Shown here: one piece after another, positions 1 to 8,724 of the stretch
How the letters are laid out: the number at the start of each line of letters is the position of its first letter
How positions within the stretch are numbered: position 1 is the first letter of the stretch
Assembly (NCBI RefSeq): GCF_034344865.1
Contig: NZ_CP133774.1
Span: 1,674,001-1,738,000 of the forward strand
Direction: 5' to 3'
Origin: Pseudomonas sp. 10S4
GTDB lineage: Bacteria; Pseudomonadota; Gammaproteobacteria; Pseudomonadales; Pseudomonadaceae
DNA length: 64,000 nt
Position numbers and translations under genes: made by a program
Notes under the pieces: generated by a model
The model's database searches: none
Told to the model about the DNA's origin: nothing
Seen by the model: only the letters and a program-made list of their open reading frames with translations

Positions 1-1144
1 TCACGATACCCGGCGCTTTGCCGTAACCACCTTGCAGATAAAGCTTCACTTCGTTGGTGATGGTTTTGTAGCGCTCGCCGGCCAGCACATTGAAGAACGC
101 CTGGGTGCCGACGATCTGCGAGGTCGGCGTCACCAGCGGCGGGAAGCCGAGGTCTTCACGAACCCGCGGGATTTCGGCCAACACTTCGCTCATGCGGTTC
201 AGTGCGCCCTGCTCTTTCAGCTGGTTGGCCAGGTTGGAAATCATCCCGCCCGGTACCTGGTTGACTTGCACACGGGTGTCGACGGCGGTGAATTCGCTTT
301 CGAACTGGTGGTACTTCTTGCGCACGGCATAGAAGTACAGACCGATCTCTTGCAGCAGTTCCAGGTTCAGGCCGGTGTCGAACTCACTGCCTTTAAGGGC
401 GGCGACCATCGATTCGGTGCCTGGGTGACTGGTGCCCCAAGCGAAGCTGGAGATCGCGGTGTCGATGTGATCGGCACCGTTTTCGATGGCCTTGAGTTGG
501 CACATCGCGGCCAGGCCAGCAGTGTCGTGGGAGTGGATGAACACTGGCAGCGATTGCTCGCTTTTCAGTGCCTTGACCAGTTCGCCAGTGGCGTACGGGC
601 GCAGCAGCCCGGCCATGTCCTTGATCGCCACCGAGTCGCAACCCATGGCTTCCATTTGCTTGGCTTGCGCCACGAACGCCCCAATGGTGTGCACCGGGCT
701 GGTGGTGTAGGCGATAGTGCCCTGGGCATGTTTGCCGGCGGCTTTCACCGCTTCGATGGCCACGCGCAGGTTACGCACGTCGTTCATCGCGTCGAAGATG
801 CGGAACACGTCGATGCCGTTGACCGCTGCTTTAGCGACAAAGGCTTTAACCACGTCGTCGCTGTAATGGCGGTAGCCCAGCAGGTTCTGGCCACGCAGGA
901 GCATTTGCAGGCGTGTGTTAGGCAGCGCCGCGCGCAGTTGGCGCAAACGCTCCCACGGGTCTTCCTTCAGGAAGCGTACGCAGGCGTCGAAAGTCGCGCC
1001 GCCCCAGCATTCCAGCGACCAGTAGCCGACTTTGTCGAGCTTATCGCAGATCGGCAGCATGTCTTCGGTGCGCATGCGGGTGGCGAGCAGCGATTGGTGG
1101 GCGTCGCGCAGGATGGTGTCGGTAACGAAGATTTTCTTGGTCAT
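1..1144 (-). CDS. pycB: Pyruvate carboxylase subunit B / oxaloacetate decarboxylase alpha subunit (partial)
   Basis: N-terminal 381 codons of the carboxyltransferase subunit of two-subunit pyruvate carboxylase; the gene runs off the left edge. The protein starts [20 protein letters not shown], the metal- and pyruvate-binding start of the HMGL/carboxyltransferase TIM barrel, and continues with the conserved [11 protein letters not shown] and IKDMAGLL segments. The biotinyl domain expected at the C-terminus lies outside the window. The start ATG follows a GAGGAA ribosome site and lies 11 bp after the stop of pycA, so the two form an operon. Role: transfer of the carboxyl group from biotin to pyruvate to make oxaloacetate (anaplerosis). 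Pseudomonas annotations often name it oadA. The adjacent biotin carboxylase and the lack of membrane decarboxylase subunits favour the carboxylase role. Confidence 0.93.
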   Translation of the reverse strand, partial: MTKKIFVTDTILRDAHQSLLATRMRTEDMLPICDKLDKVGYWSLECWGGATFDACVRFLKEDPWERLRQLRAALPNTRLQMLLRGQNLLGYRHYSDDVVKAFVAKAAVNGIDVFRIFDAMNDVRNLRVAIEAVKAAGKHAQGTIAYTTSPVHTIGAFVAQAKQMEAMGCDSVAIKDMAGLLRPYATGELVKALKSEQSLPVFIHSHDTAGLAAMCQLKAIENGADHIDTAISSFAWGTSHPGTESMVAALKGSEFDTGLNLELLQEIGLYFYAVRKKYHQFESEFTAVDTRVQVNQVPGGMISNLANQLKEQGALNRMSEVLAEIPRVREDLGFPPLVTPTSQIVGTQAFFNVLAGERYKTITNEVKLYLQGGYGKAPGIV

Positions 1145-1155
1145 TGGAATATTCC

Positions 1156-2571
1156 TCACAGGCCTGCGTGGGCGGCGATGGCGGCGGCGATGGCCAGGGC
1201 CAGCTCTTCGGGTTTGCGCTTGATCGAGTAGTTGGTCAGTTCAGGGTGGCTTTCAACGAAGCTGGTGTTGAACTGGCCGCTACGGAATTCCGGGTTACGC
1301 AGGATTTCCTGGTAGTACGCGGCGGTGGTCTTGACCCCTTGCAGACGCATGTCGTCGAGGGCACGCAAGCCACGGTCCATTGCCTCTTCCCAAGTCAGCG
1401 CCCACACCACCAGTTTCAGGCACATGGAGTCGTAGAACGGCGGGATGGTGTAGCCGGTGTAGATCGCCGTGTCGGTACGAACGCCAGGACCGCCGGGTGC
1501 GTAGTAACGGGTGATCTTGCCGAAGCTCGGCAGGAAGTTGTTTTTCGGGTCTTCGGCGTTGATCCGGAATTGCAGCGCGAAACCGCGATGCTGGATGTCT
1601 TCCTGTTTCACCGAAAGCGGCAGGCCGGACGCGATGCGGATCTGCTCACGCACAATGTCGATGCCGGTGATTTCTTCGGTGATGGTGTGTTCCACCTGCA
1701 CCCGAGTGTTCATCTCCATGAAGTACACCTCGCCCTCGGCGAGCAGGAACTCCACGGTACCGGCGTTCTCGTAACCCACAGCCTTGGCCGCACGCACCGA
1801 CAGGTCGCCGATGTAGGCGCGCTGTTCCGGGGTCAGTTGCGGGCTCGGGGCGATCTCGATCAGCTTCTGGTTGCGGCGCTGAATCGAGCAATCACGCTCG
1901 AACAGGTGCACGACGTTGCCAAAGCTGTCGCCGAGGATCTGCGCTTCGATGTGTTTCGGATTGACGATGCACTTTTCCAGGAACACTTCCGCCGAACCAA
2001 AGGCCTTGGTCGCTTCGGAAATGACCCGTGGGAATGCTTGTTCAAGATCTTCTCGGCTGTCGCAGCGACGGATACCCCGGCCGCCACCACCGGAGGTGGC
2101 CTTGAGCATGACCGGATAACCGATGCGGTCGCCTTCAACCAAGGCTTCGGCGATGTCCGCAACGTTGCCCTCGGTCCCGGGAGTGACCGGTACGCCCGCC
2201 TTGATCATGCTGCGACGGGCTTCAGTCTTGTCGCCCATGCGGCGGATCACTTCAGCCGATGGACCGATGAACTTGATGCCGCGCTCGGCGCAGATATCTG
2301 CCAGCTCAGCGTTTTCCGACAGGAATCCGTAGCCGGGATGCAATGCATCACAACCGGTTTCCACTGCCAGATTTACCAATTTGCGCGCATTCAGGTAACC
2401 CGCTAGTGGCTCGGCACCGATGCTGTGGGCCTCGTCCGCACGCTTCACATGCAAGGCATGGCGGTCGGCGTCGGAATAGATCGCGACCGAGCGAATGCCC
2501 ATCTCGGCGCAAGCACGCACGATTCGTACGGCAATCTCACCACGGTTGGCGATCAGGATCTTTGTTATCAC
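1156..2571 (-). CDS. pycA: Pyruvate carboxylase subunit A (biotin carboxylase)
   Basis: 471 residues, the usual length for an AccC-type biotin carboxylase. It starts [20 protein letters not shown]. The ATP-grasp glycine loop GGGGRGIRR is near residue 163, the EKCI segment follows, and the [15 protein letters not shown] active-site stretch is near 288. Biotin carboxylase uses ATP and bicarbonate to carboxylate biotin on the partner subunit. It differs from fatty-acid AccC by context: the next gene is the pyruvate carboxyltransferase subunit, and a LysR gene is divergent. Gene order pycB-pycA-(divergent LysR) matches the known Pseudomonas arrangement. Confidence 0.95.
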   Translation of the reverse strand: MITKILIANRGEIAVRIVRACAEMGIRSVAIYSDADRHALHVKRADEAHSIGAEPLAGYLNARKLVNLAVETGCDALHPGYGFLSENAELADICAERGIKFIGPSAEVIRRMGDKTEARRSMIKAGVPVTPGTEGNVADIAEALVEGDRIGYPVMLKATSGGGGRGIRRCDSREDLEQAFPRVISEATKAFGSAEVFLEKCIVNPKHIEAQILGDSFGNVVHLFERDCSIQRRNQKLIEIAPSPQLTPEQRAYIGDLSVRAAKAVGYENAGTVEFLLAEGEVYFMEMNTRVQVEHTITEEITGIDIVREQIRIASGLPLSVKQEDIQHRGFALQFRINAEDPKNNFLPSFGKITRYYAPGGPGVRTDTAIYTGYTIPPFYDSMCLKLVVWALTWEEAMDRGLRALDDMRLQGVKTTAAYYQEILRNPEFRSGQFNTSFVESHPELTNYSIKRKPEELALAIAAAIAAHAGL

Positions 2572-2708
2572 TTGGAGGTTCCCTTGAGCCGGTGGTACCC
2601 ACGACCTGCTAGACCAGGTCGACGCGTGACTAAATGTTTCAATTTAGTCGCAGCCCCACACTAGCCCCCATGAGGGATTAACAAAAATGATTAATAATTG
2701 GGTCAGGC

Positions 2709-2724
2709 ATAAGTAAAGACTTAT
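2709..2724. promoter_or_regulatory. Inverted repeat in the pycA/LysR divergent promoter
   Basis: ATAAGTAAAGACTTAT is a perfect inverted repeat (6-bp arms, 4-bp spacer) in the 190-bp gap between pycA and the LysR gene. LysR-type regulators bind interrupted A/T-rich dyads of this size, so it is a plausible operator for autoregulation and pycAB control. This is inferred from sequence and position only. Confidence 0.45.
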
Positions 2725-2761
2725 AGTTGAATCACCAGCCTGCGGCGAGACTCCTTATAAA

Positions 2762-3724
2762 ATGCGTAAGTCCTTGATGCGTATGACATTACGTCAATTG
2801 CAGATCTTCAATGAAGTCTGTGATTTGAGGTCCTACAGCCGCGCGGCTGACGAAATGTCCCTCACACAACCTGCCGTGAGCCTACAGATTCGTCAACTTG
2901 AGGAGCTGATTGGCCAACCTTTGTTCGATTACGTCGGCAAAAAACTCTACATGACCGAAGCCGCGGAAGCGCTTCAGCGTGCCAGCCGAGACATTTTCGG
3001 GCGCCTGGAAAACCTCGACATGCAGCTGTCGGACATGCAGGGCTCACTGCAAGGCCAACTGAAACTCGCGGTGGAATCCAGCGCCAAGTATTTCGTGCCG
3101 CACTTGTTTGCCGCGTTCAAGCGCCAGCACCCGGAAGTGAACCTGCAACTGACCGTGGTGAATCGCGGCCAGGTCATCCGGCGCCTCTCGGACAACCGTG
3201 ATGATCTGGTGATCATGTCGATGGTGCCGCAGGACATGGGGCTGGAGTTCCTGCCGTTCCTTAACAATCCGATCGTCGCCGTGGCACCGCCGGAACATCC
3301 GCTGTGCCACATGGGGCCGCTGCGCTTGCAGGATCTTGAGCCTTACACGCTGCTGATGCGCGAACCAGGGTCCGGTACGCGGATGGCGTGCGAAGAGTAT
3401 TTCAAAGAGAAGCGCGTGCACTTCACCCAGACCCAAGAGGTCGCGTCGGCTGAAGCCCAGCGTGAATGTGTGTTGGCGGGCCTGGGCGTCGCGCTGTTGA
3501 CGCGCCACGCCCTGAACCTGGAGTTGGCGACCGGCGGACTCATTGAGCTGCCGGTCGAAGAACTGCCGCTGTATCGCAGCTGGTGCCTGGTGCAGGCCAA
3601 GGCTAAACGCCTGTCACCGGTGGCTCACGCGTTCCTTGCGTTTATCCGCAGCGAACGGGTGCAGATCAGCGCGCTGGTTGAGCGTTTCGACGGGAAGCTA
3701 CGGGAGCTGCCTGCCAGTAGTTGA
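2762..3724 (+). CDS. pycR: LysR-family transcriptional regulator (PycR-type)
   Basis: 320 residues, normal LysR length. The N-terminal winged helix-turn-helix (about residues 8-66) contains LRQLQIFNEVCDLRSYSRAA and LTQPAVSLQIRQLEELIGQP. The effector-binding domain (about 95-300) has the two-lobe CysB-like pattern with LMREPGSGTR. It is divergent from pycA across a short gap, as PycR is in P. aeruginosa, so control of the pyruvate carboxylase operon is the expected role. Internal ATGs at 2777 and 2783 are alternative starts and no strong ribosome site separates them. The 3' end overlaps a small convergent gene by 59 bp. Confidence 0.88.
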   Translation: MRKSLMRMTLRQLQIFNEVCDLRSYSRAADEMSLTQPAVSLQIRQLEELIGQPLFDYVGKKLYMTEAAEALQRASRDIFGRLENLDMQLSDMQGSLQGQLKLAVESSAKYFVPHLFAAFKRQHPEVNLQLTVVNRGQVIRRLSDNRDDLVIMSMVPQDMGLEFLPFLNNPIVAVAPPEHPLCHMGPLRLQDLEPYTLLMREPGSGTRMACEEYFKEKRVHFTQTQEVASAEAQRECVLAGLGVALLTRHALNLELATGGLIELPVEELPLYRSWCLVQAKAKRLSPVAHAFLAFIRSERVQISALVERFDGKLRELPASS

Positions 3725-3878
3725 GTTCCAGTTCGTCAGGAAAATCGCCAATCTCGGCCAGAAGCTGACGGCGTTCGGAGCGATCTTCGATGGCGCGGCG
3801 GAATTCCATGCGGCGCTGGTCTTCTTGCTGACGACGGGTTTTCAGGGCGCTGTTGCGTTCTTCGTAGGGCTGGGCCAT
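3666..3878 (-). CDS. Small hypothetical protein, charged
   Basis: 70 residues, rich in Arg and Glu (MAQPYEERNSALKTRRQQED at the start), with no signal peptide or membrane segment. The middle part (RRMEFRRAIEDRSERRQLL) looks helical, followed by DFPDELELNYW. It is convergent with the LysR gene and overlaps its last 59 bp. The start ATG at 3878 is preceded by GGGAGACTCG, giving a usable ribosome site. Function unknown; the length and composition resemble small conserved Pseudomonas proteins, but I cannot assign a family with certainty. Confidence 0.6.
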   Translation of the reverse strand: MAQPYEERNSALKTRRQQEDQRRMEFRRAIEDRSERRQLLAEIGDFPDELELNYWQAAPVASRRNAQPAR

Positions 3879-3995
3879 TTCGAGTCTCCCAAGGCGATTA
3901 CGGGAGTTACACGATGAACGCTGGGGATGACGGTTTGGCGGCGGGCGGGTTACAGGGATGTGAATATTGCCGGGTTCTGCAGGCGGGGCAAAAGC

Positions 3996-4068
3996 AAAGA
4001 TCGCAGCCTTCGGCAGCTCCTACAGGGGAATGTGAACACCCGTAGGAGCTGCCAAGGCTGCGATCTTT
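3996..4068. repeat. REP-type palindrome (GATCGCAGCC family)
   Basis: Two arms, 3996-4023 and 4042-4068, are near-perfect inverted copies (core AAAGATCGCAGCC...GCAGCTCCTAC) around an 18-bp loop. This is one of the two REP sequence families in this window; a relative lies at 40086-40142. It ends six bases from the stop codon of the RpiR gene and could act as a transcript end. Confidence 0.8.
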
Positions 4069-4073
4069 GGATC

Positions 4074-4940
4074 TTAGTCGTCCAGCGCTTTCACCGACTT
4101 GGGCGACAACCGCAAGCTACGAAGGCTGCGCTTGACGCTTTTCAGGTGATTAACCAGGCTCGGCCCGCGCGCCATAGCCACGCCCATCGCCAACACGTCG
4201 ATCACCACCAGATGGGCGATGCGCGAGGTCAGCGGCGTGTAGATTTCGGTGTCTTCATGCACATCGATTGCCAGGTTGACGGTCGACAACTCGGCCAACG
4301 GCGTCTGGCTCGGGCACAAGGTGATCAACGAGGCGCCGCTTTCACGCACCAGGTTCGCAGTGATCAACAAATCCTTGGAACGCCCGGACTGGGAAATACA
4401 GATCGCCACGTCGGTCGGCTTCAACGTTACCGCCGACATCGCCTGCATGTGCGGGTCGGAATAGGCCGCTGCGGTCAGCAACAAACGGAAGAACTTGTGC
4501 TGGGCATCCGCCGCCACCGCACCCGACGCGCCAAAGCCATAGAACTCGACGCGCTGGGCCTGAGACATCAGCGACACCGCCCGCTGCAATTCGACCGGAT
4601 CGAGCTTCTCGCGAACCTCCATCAACGTGTGCAGCGTGGTGTCGAAGATTTTCAGGCTGTAGTCAGCGACCGAATCGTCTTCATGAATTGCGAACTGCCC
4701 GAAGCTCGCACCGGCCGCCAGACTCTGGGCCAGCTTCAGCTTCAAGTCCTGGAAACCGGAACAACCAATGGCGCGGCAAAAGCGCACGATGGTCGGCTCG
4801 CTGATGCCCACACTGTGGGCCAGGTCGGCCATGGAACTGTGCATCACCGCCGCAGGATCAAGCAGCACGTGGTCGGCGACCTTGAGCTCCGACTTGCGTA
4901 ACAGGTGGCGTGACTGGGCGATGTGTTGCAGCAGATTCAA
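4074..4940 (-). CDS. RpiR/HexR-family transcriptional regulator
   Basis: 288 residues. An N-terminal HTH_6 (RpiR) DNA-binding domain (about residues 1-77, with MADLAHSVGISEPTIVRFCR) is followed by a SIS sugar-phosphate-binding domain (about 120-260, with FYGFGASGAVAADAQHKFFR and ISQSGRSKDL). It is related to HexR, which senses 2-keto-3-deoxy-6-phosphogluconate and controls Entner-Doudoroff genes, but it is not beside zwf/edd, so it is probably a HexR paralogue. The best start is a TTG at 4938-4940, as no ATG or GTG fits better. A HexR-like palindrome lies 48 bp upstream, which suggests autoregulation. Often annotated hexR in this position in Pseudomonas. Confidence 0.88.
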   Translation of the reverse strand: MNLLQHIAQSRHLLRKSELKVADHVLLDPAAVMHSSMADLAHSVGISEPTIVRFCRAIGCSGFQDLKLKLAQSLAAGASFGQFAIHEDDSVADYSLKIFDTTLHTLMEVREKLDPVELQRAVSLMSQAQRVEFYGFGASGAVAADAQHKFFRLLLTAAAYSDPHMQAMSAVTLKPTDVAICISQSGRSKDLLITANLVRESGASLITLCPSQTPLAELSTVNLAIDVHEDTEIYTPLTSRIAHLVVIDVLAMGVAMARGPSLVNHLKSVKRSLRSLRLSPKSVKALDD

Positions 4941-4987
4941 AGGGGTCGACTCTTTGTTATTGGCAGGTGCCGGGGATGTAGCACGCT

Positions 4988-5002
4988 TGTAGTTATACTA
5001 CA
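4988..5002. promoter_or_regulatory. HexR-like operator, TGTAGTTATACTACA
   Basis: A perfect 15-bp palindrome (TGTAGT, TAT, ACTACA) in the gap between the RpiR/HexR-like gene and the divergent 104-residue protein gene. It fits the published gammaproteobacterial HexR-type consensus TGTARTWWWAYTACA. A related half-site (CATGTAG) lies near 5066 and an ACTACATATGTA element near 5118, closer to the plus-strand gene. Likely autoregulatory. Confidence 0.65.
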
Positions 5003-5208
5003 TGAATCGGCTTTTTGCCCGTTCAATGCGTAACAACATCCCCCCATTTCAGGCACGCGCGCTTCATGTAGCACTCCCGGCCCGGATTCAGTGGGACACA
5101 GCACAAAAATTTACCCATGCACTACATATGTACCGCACCTGAATAAGCCGAGCTGCATAGATTGGGTCGTGCAGGACGCAATCAAACTTATTACAGGAGT
5201 TATCAACC

Positions 5209-5523
5209 ATGACCATTCAAACAAGTGACTGGGTCGCGCAAATCGACCGGATGCCGGGCAATCCTTCCTTTCGCACCTATGGCACCGTGCGCGTCGCACA
5301 TCCGGGCATCACGCCGACACTGCTGAAAAGCAAAAAACAAGACAAGTCCTCCGATCTGCGGCTGGAACTGAAGCTTGAGAATTCTGGCGGCATTTTCATT
5401 CAGGTCGAAACGGACAAACCGGTCACCTACACGGAGCCAGGTGCTTCGCAGGTCACCGGCGTAAGCATCTTCTTCGAAGGTAAATTGCTGCACCGCATTG
5501 ATAACGTGCTGACTACAAACTAA
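5209..5523 (+). CDS. Hypothetical protein (104 aa)
   Basis: 104 residues with no signal peptide and no membrane segment; beta-rich appearance (alternating hydrophobics, e.g. LRLELKLENSGGIFIQVET). An ACAGGAG ribosome site precedes the ATG by 9 bp, and a strong intrinsic terminator follows, so this is a well-formed single-gene transcript. It is divergent from the HexR-like regulator, with TGTAG/CTACA elements between them, so it may be controlled by that regulator. Function not recognised. Confidence 0.8.
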   Translation: MTIQTSDWVAQIDRMPGNPSFRTYGTVRVAHPGITPTLLKSKKQDKSSDLRLELKLENSGGIFIQVETDKPVTYTEPGASQVTGVSIFFEGKLLHRIDNVLTTN

Positions 5524-5557
5524 GCGCGAAAGGTTTCGTTCACCGGCTGCGTATTCG

Positions 5558-5590
5558 CCCGCCAGACCAACAGCGTCTGGCGGGTCTTTT
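5558..5590 (+). terminator. Rho-independent terminator
   Basis: The stem CCCGCCAGAC / GTCTGGCGGG with a 7-bp loop is followed by TCTTTT. It lies 35 bp after the stop of the 104-residue protein gene, on the plus strand. Confidence 0.85.
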
Positions 5591-5596
5591 AGCGAT

Positions 5597-8401
5597 TCAT
5601 TCCGCAAGCTGCTCTCGAAGCAAACCTGCCAAGGCTGTGGCATCCACAGGCCGACTGATCAGATAACCCTGCACTTCATCACAACGCTCGGCGGTCAGAA
5701 AATCCAGCTGCTGCTGGTCTTCCACGCCCTCTGCGACAACCTTGAGCGACAACCCATGCGCCATCGCAATGATCGCCCGGGTAATCGCCGCATCCTCGCT
5801 GCCCTCCCCAAGCCCCGGATAAACGCCTGATCGATCTTCACGTAATCCACTGGAATACGCTTGAGGTAGCTCAGTGATGAATAGCCAGTACCAAAATCAT
5901 CAATCGCCAGTTTCACACCCAGATCACGCAACTGCTGGAAGGTCGCGATGATGTGTTCGACGCTGTCCAGCAACTGGCTTTCGGTGAGTTCCAGTTCCAG
6001 GTGGTGCGGCGCCAGACCGGTTTCCTCCAGCACCTGGCGCACCAGACTGACCAGTTTTCCCTGACGCAATTGATGCACCGACAGGTTGACCGACACCCGG
6101 ATTGGCTCAAGCCCCTGGCGCTGCCATTCGCAGGCTTGCCAGCACGCCTGACGCAGCACGAACTCGCCAATCGGGCCAATCAACCCGGTCTCCTCGGCCA
6201 AGCCAATGAAATCGTTTGGAGGCACCGAGCCCATTGTCGGGTGGTCCCAGCGCACCAACGCTTCGGCGGCGTTCAGCCGGCCGGTGGCGAGGCAGAGTTT
6301 CGGTTGGTAAAACACCTTCAACTGCTTTTCTTCGATGGCTTTGCGCAACTGGTTCTCGAGCTGCAAACGCTCAAGGGTGCTGGCTTGCAAGCTGTCGGTG
6401 TAGAACTGGAAGTTGTTACCGCCCAGGTGCTTGGCATGTTGCATGGCCATGTTCGACTGACTGACCAGCGCGGAAATTTCTCTCGCGTTGTCCGGCAACA
6501 GGCTGATGCCCATGGACGCACTGACCACCAGTTCATGGCCGTCGACCGTCAACGGCAAGCGCAGCTTGGTCGACAACCGGGTTGCCACCCGCGCCAGGCT
6601 CGACAAGTTGCCGTAGGCGTCGAACAACACCGCGAACTCGTCACCGGACAGCCGCGCAATGGTGTCCGCCTCAGGCAACGCATTCACCAGCCGCCGAGCC
6701 ATTTTCTGCAATAGCTGGTCGGCGATCTCATGGCCAAGGCTGTCGTTGAGCGAGCTTGAAACGATCCAGATTGATGTGCAGCAACGCGAGGCTGCGCCGA
6801 CCGCCCTGACGCACTCGCTGATGAGCCTCGCGCAGCCGTTCATGGAACAGCGAGCGGTTGGCCAGGCCCGTGAGTTCGTCGTAATGGGTCAGGTAGCGCA
6901 TACGCTCTTCGGATTCGCGCCGGGCGGATAGATCGGCGAAGAAGCCTACAATATGACTAACCTTTCCCCGAGAATCGCGTACTGCGTTCAATTGCAGCCA
7001 TTGCGGATACAGCTCGCCATTCTTGCGGGTTTCCACCAGCTCACCCTGCCAACTGCCGTGTTGCTCCAGTGCCTGATGAATCGCGGTGTAGTGCCGGCGG
7101 GCATCCCGACTGCACGGCAACTCCACGACGTTGCGCCCGAGCATGTCCTCGATGTCGTAGCCGGTTACCCGGCTGAAGGCTTGGTTGACGGCGATCAGCG
7201 CGTAATTCGGGTCAAAGATCACGATGCCTTCGCTGGCTGCCTCGAACACCGTGGCCGCCAGTTGCCGCTGTTCCTCCAGGCTTTTGCTGGCACTGATATC
7301 GCGGCGAGTGCCGACCATGCGGATCACCCGGCCAGTTTCGCTGCGCTCCACCGCGCGGCCACGGTCTTCAATCCAGACCCAATGGCCGTCGCCATGCCGC
7401 ACGCGGTATTCGATCTGATAATCCTCGCTGCGGCCCTTCAAGTGCTCGACCAGCGCGCGCTTGAGGGACGGCACATCGTCCGGATGCAGACGTGGCCTGA
7501 GGTGGCTGAGCATGGCGGTCACGTACTCCGGCGCCAGGCCGAACAGCTCCTGGAGCTGGGTGTGATGGACTTCGTCGGTTTGCAGGTTCCAGTCCCACAA
7601 CCCTAGTTCACTGGCTTTCAATGCCAGCGCCAGGCGTGCCTCGCTTTTGCTCAAGGCTTCGGTGGCGGCGCTCAGCTCCAGACTGCGCTCGGCGACGCGG
7701 TGTTCCAGTTCGACCTGGGCTTCACGCAATTCTTCTTCAGCGCGGCGGCGCTGGTCGATTTCCTTGGCCAGTTCGTAATTGAGTTGGTCGCCCTGGGTTT
7801 GAGCGTGCTGCAAATGCTCGATCAACGCCTGATTCTGGAAGCGCCGCAACAATCCGCGATCAATCAGCCGATTGACCTGCCAGGCCACGACGCTCAACGA
7901 GCCCAGCAAAATCAGCCCGAACCAGCCCCAGCCCTGCTGCTGTTCATCACCGCCCCAGAACATATAGCCGATGGGCGGCAACAGGCAGGGCAAGGTAAAG
8001 GAGAGAAATGCCGGCAGGCTGACCGCGTAGGCCACGCTGGCCGAGAGAGCGGCGGCGCCGATCAGGCCGAACACCCAGGCTTGCTGGATGAAGGTGTCCG
8101 CGGGCACCAGGGCAATGCCGGCACCGGCGAGGGTCAGGCCGGTCATGGCCGAACCCAGTAAAAACATGCGAATCCAGACTGGATGGGCCTGACGGTTGGG
8201 AATCGCCGAATCGAAGGCCGCGACCTGAATCACTCGCAGCGCCACCAGTGACAGCAACCAGACCAGCCAGACGCTGACCAGGAAATAGCGTTGCGGGCTC
8301 CAGAGCAAACCGGCGCAGACCAGACCGTTGATTAGCATGAACAGCGTCGGCAACAGCGAGCCCTGGTAAAGCAGGCGCGTGCGTTCGACCGCCATTTCCA
8401 T
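5597..8401 (-). pseudogene. Membrane PAS-PAS-GGDEF-EAL protein, frameshifted twice
   Basis: A c-di-GMP turnover protein of about 934 residues once two breaks are repaired. Order: N-terminal membrane region of about six segments (from residue ~12), a coiled coil, two PAS domains (around LKASELGLWDWNLQTDEVHH and SEGIVIFDPNYALIAVNQAF), a GGDEF domain whose signature reads SGDEF, and an EAL domain (AEALVRW, ELTESQLL, IDDFGTGYSSLSYL). Break 1: one extra base in GAGCGAGCTT at 6748-6757, inside LDRFKL(L)NDSLGH. Break 2: one base missing in the C4 run at 5816-5819, after AFIRGLG. The two cancel, so the total length divides by three. Start: ATG at 8401 (MEMAVERTR); an upstream in-frame ATG at 8662 would overlap the uvrD promoter. 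Orthologues sit beside uvrD in P. aeruginosa. Because both breaks keep conserved sequence on each side, sequence error is as likely as true inactivation. The SGDEF variant suggests a weak or inactive cyclase with an active EAL phosphodiesterase. Confidence 0.85.
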
Positions 8402-8724
8402 AGCGTACTGTTTACGAATAACCCGGGGCTCCACAGAGGGCCCGACAGGTCGGAGCTGAGGGTCATAGGCAATGTTCTTGTTCTTATAATGAGCGTGGTG
8501 AGCCCGAATTGTGCACGGAGCATACACAAGCAAAGGCCGGGACCAAACCGCCCCAAGTGACAAAGTAGACCAAAGTATCGACCGCTGACGGCGGTATAAA
8601 AGTGTCCAAGCGAGCCCCGCCGCCGCTTGCAGCCAGTGACCGACCGGTCGTCCTCCCTTCATCTTTCATCGGCTAAATCAAAGCGGGGTTTGCCCGGTGT
8701 GACGCTGCCCCCTAGAATGCCCCG
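8402..8724. other. Divergent intergenic region before uvrD
   Basis: 323 bp between the start of the GGDEF-EAL gene and uvrD. The minus-strand reading frame stays open to 8662, but those residues look non-natural (low similarity to signal or soluble sequence) and I treat them as untranslated. I see no convincing LexA box (CTG-N10-CAG) and no RNA gene. Confidence 0.5.

Noticed and set aside
1144..2406. Long plus-strand frame antisense to pycA
   Set aside because: Shadow of a conserved gene on the other strand; no domain or start signal.
5597..8401. Two separate genes (PAS-GGDEF half and GGDEF-EAL half) instead of one broken gene
   Set aside because: The junction falls inside one GGDEF domain, and the repaired frame is exact, so it is a single gene.
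8402..8662. 87-codon N-terminal extension of the GGDEF-EAL protein
   Set aside because: It reads across the divergent uvrD promoter region and does not resemble a membrane or signal sequence; MEMAVERTR is the better start.
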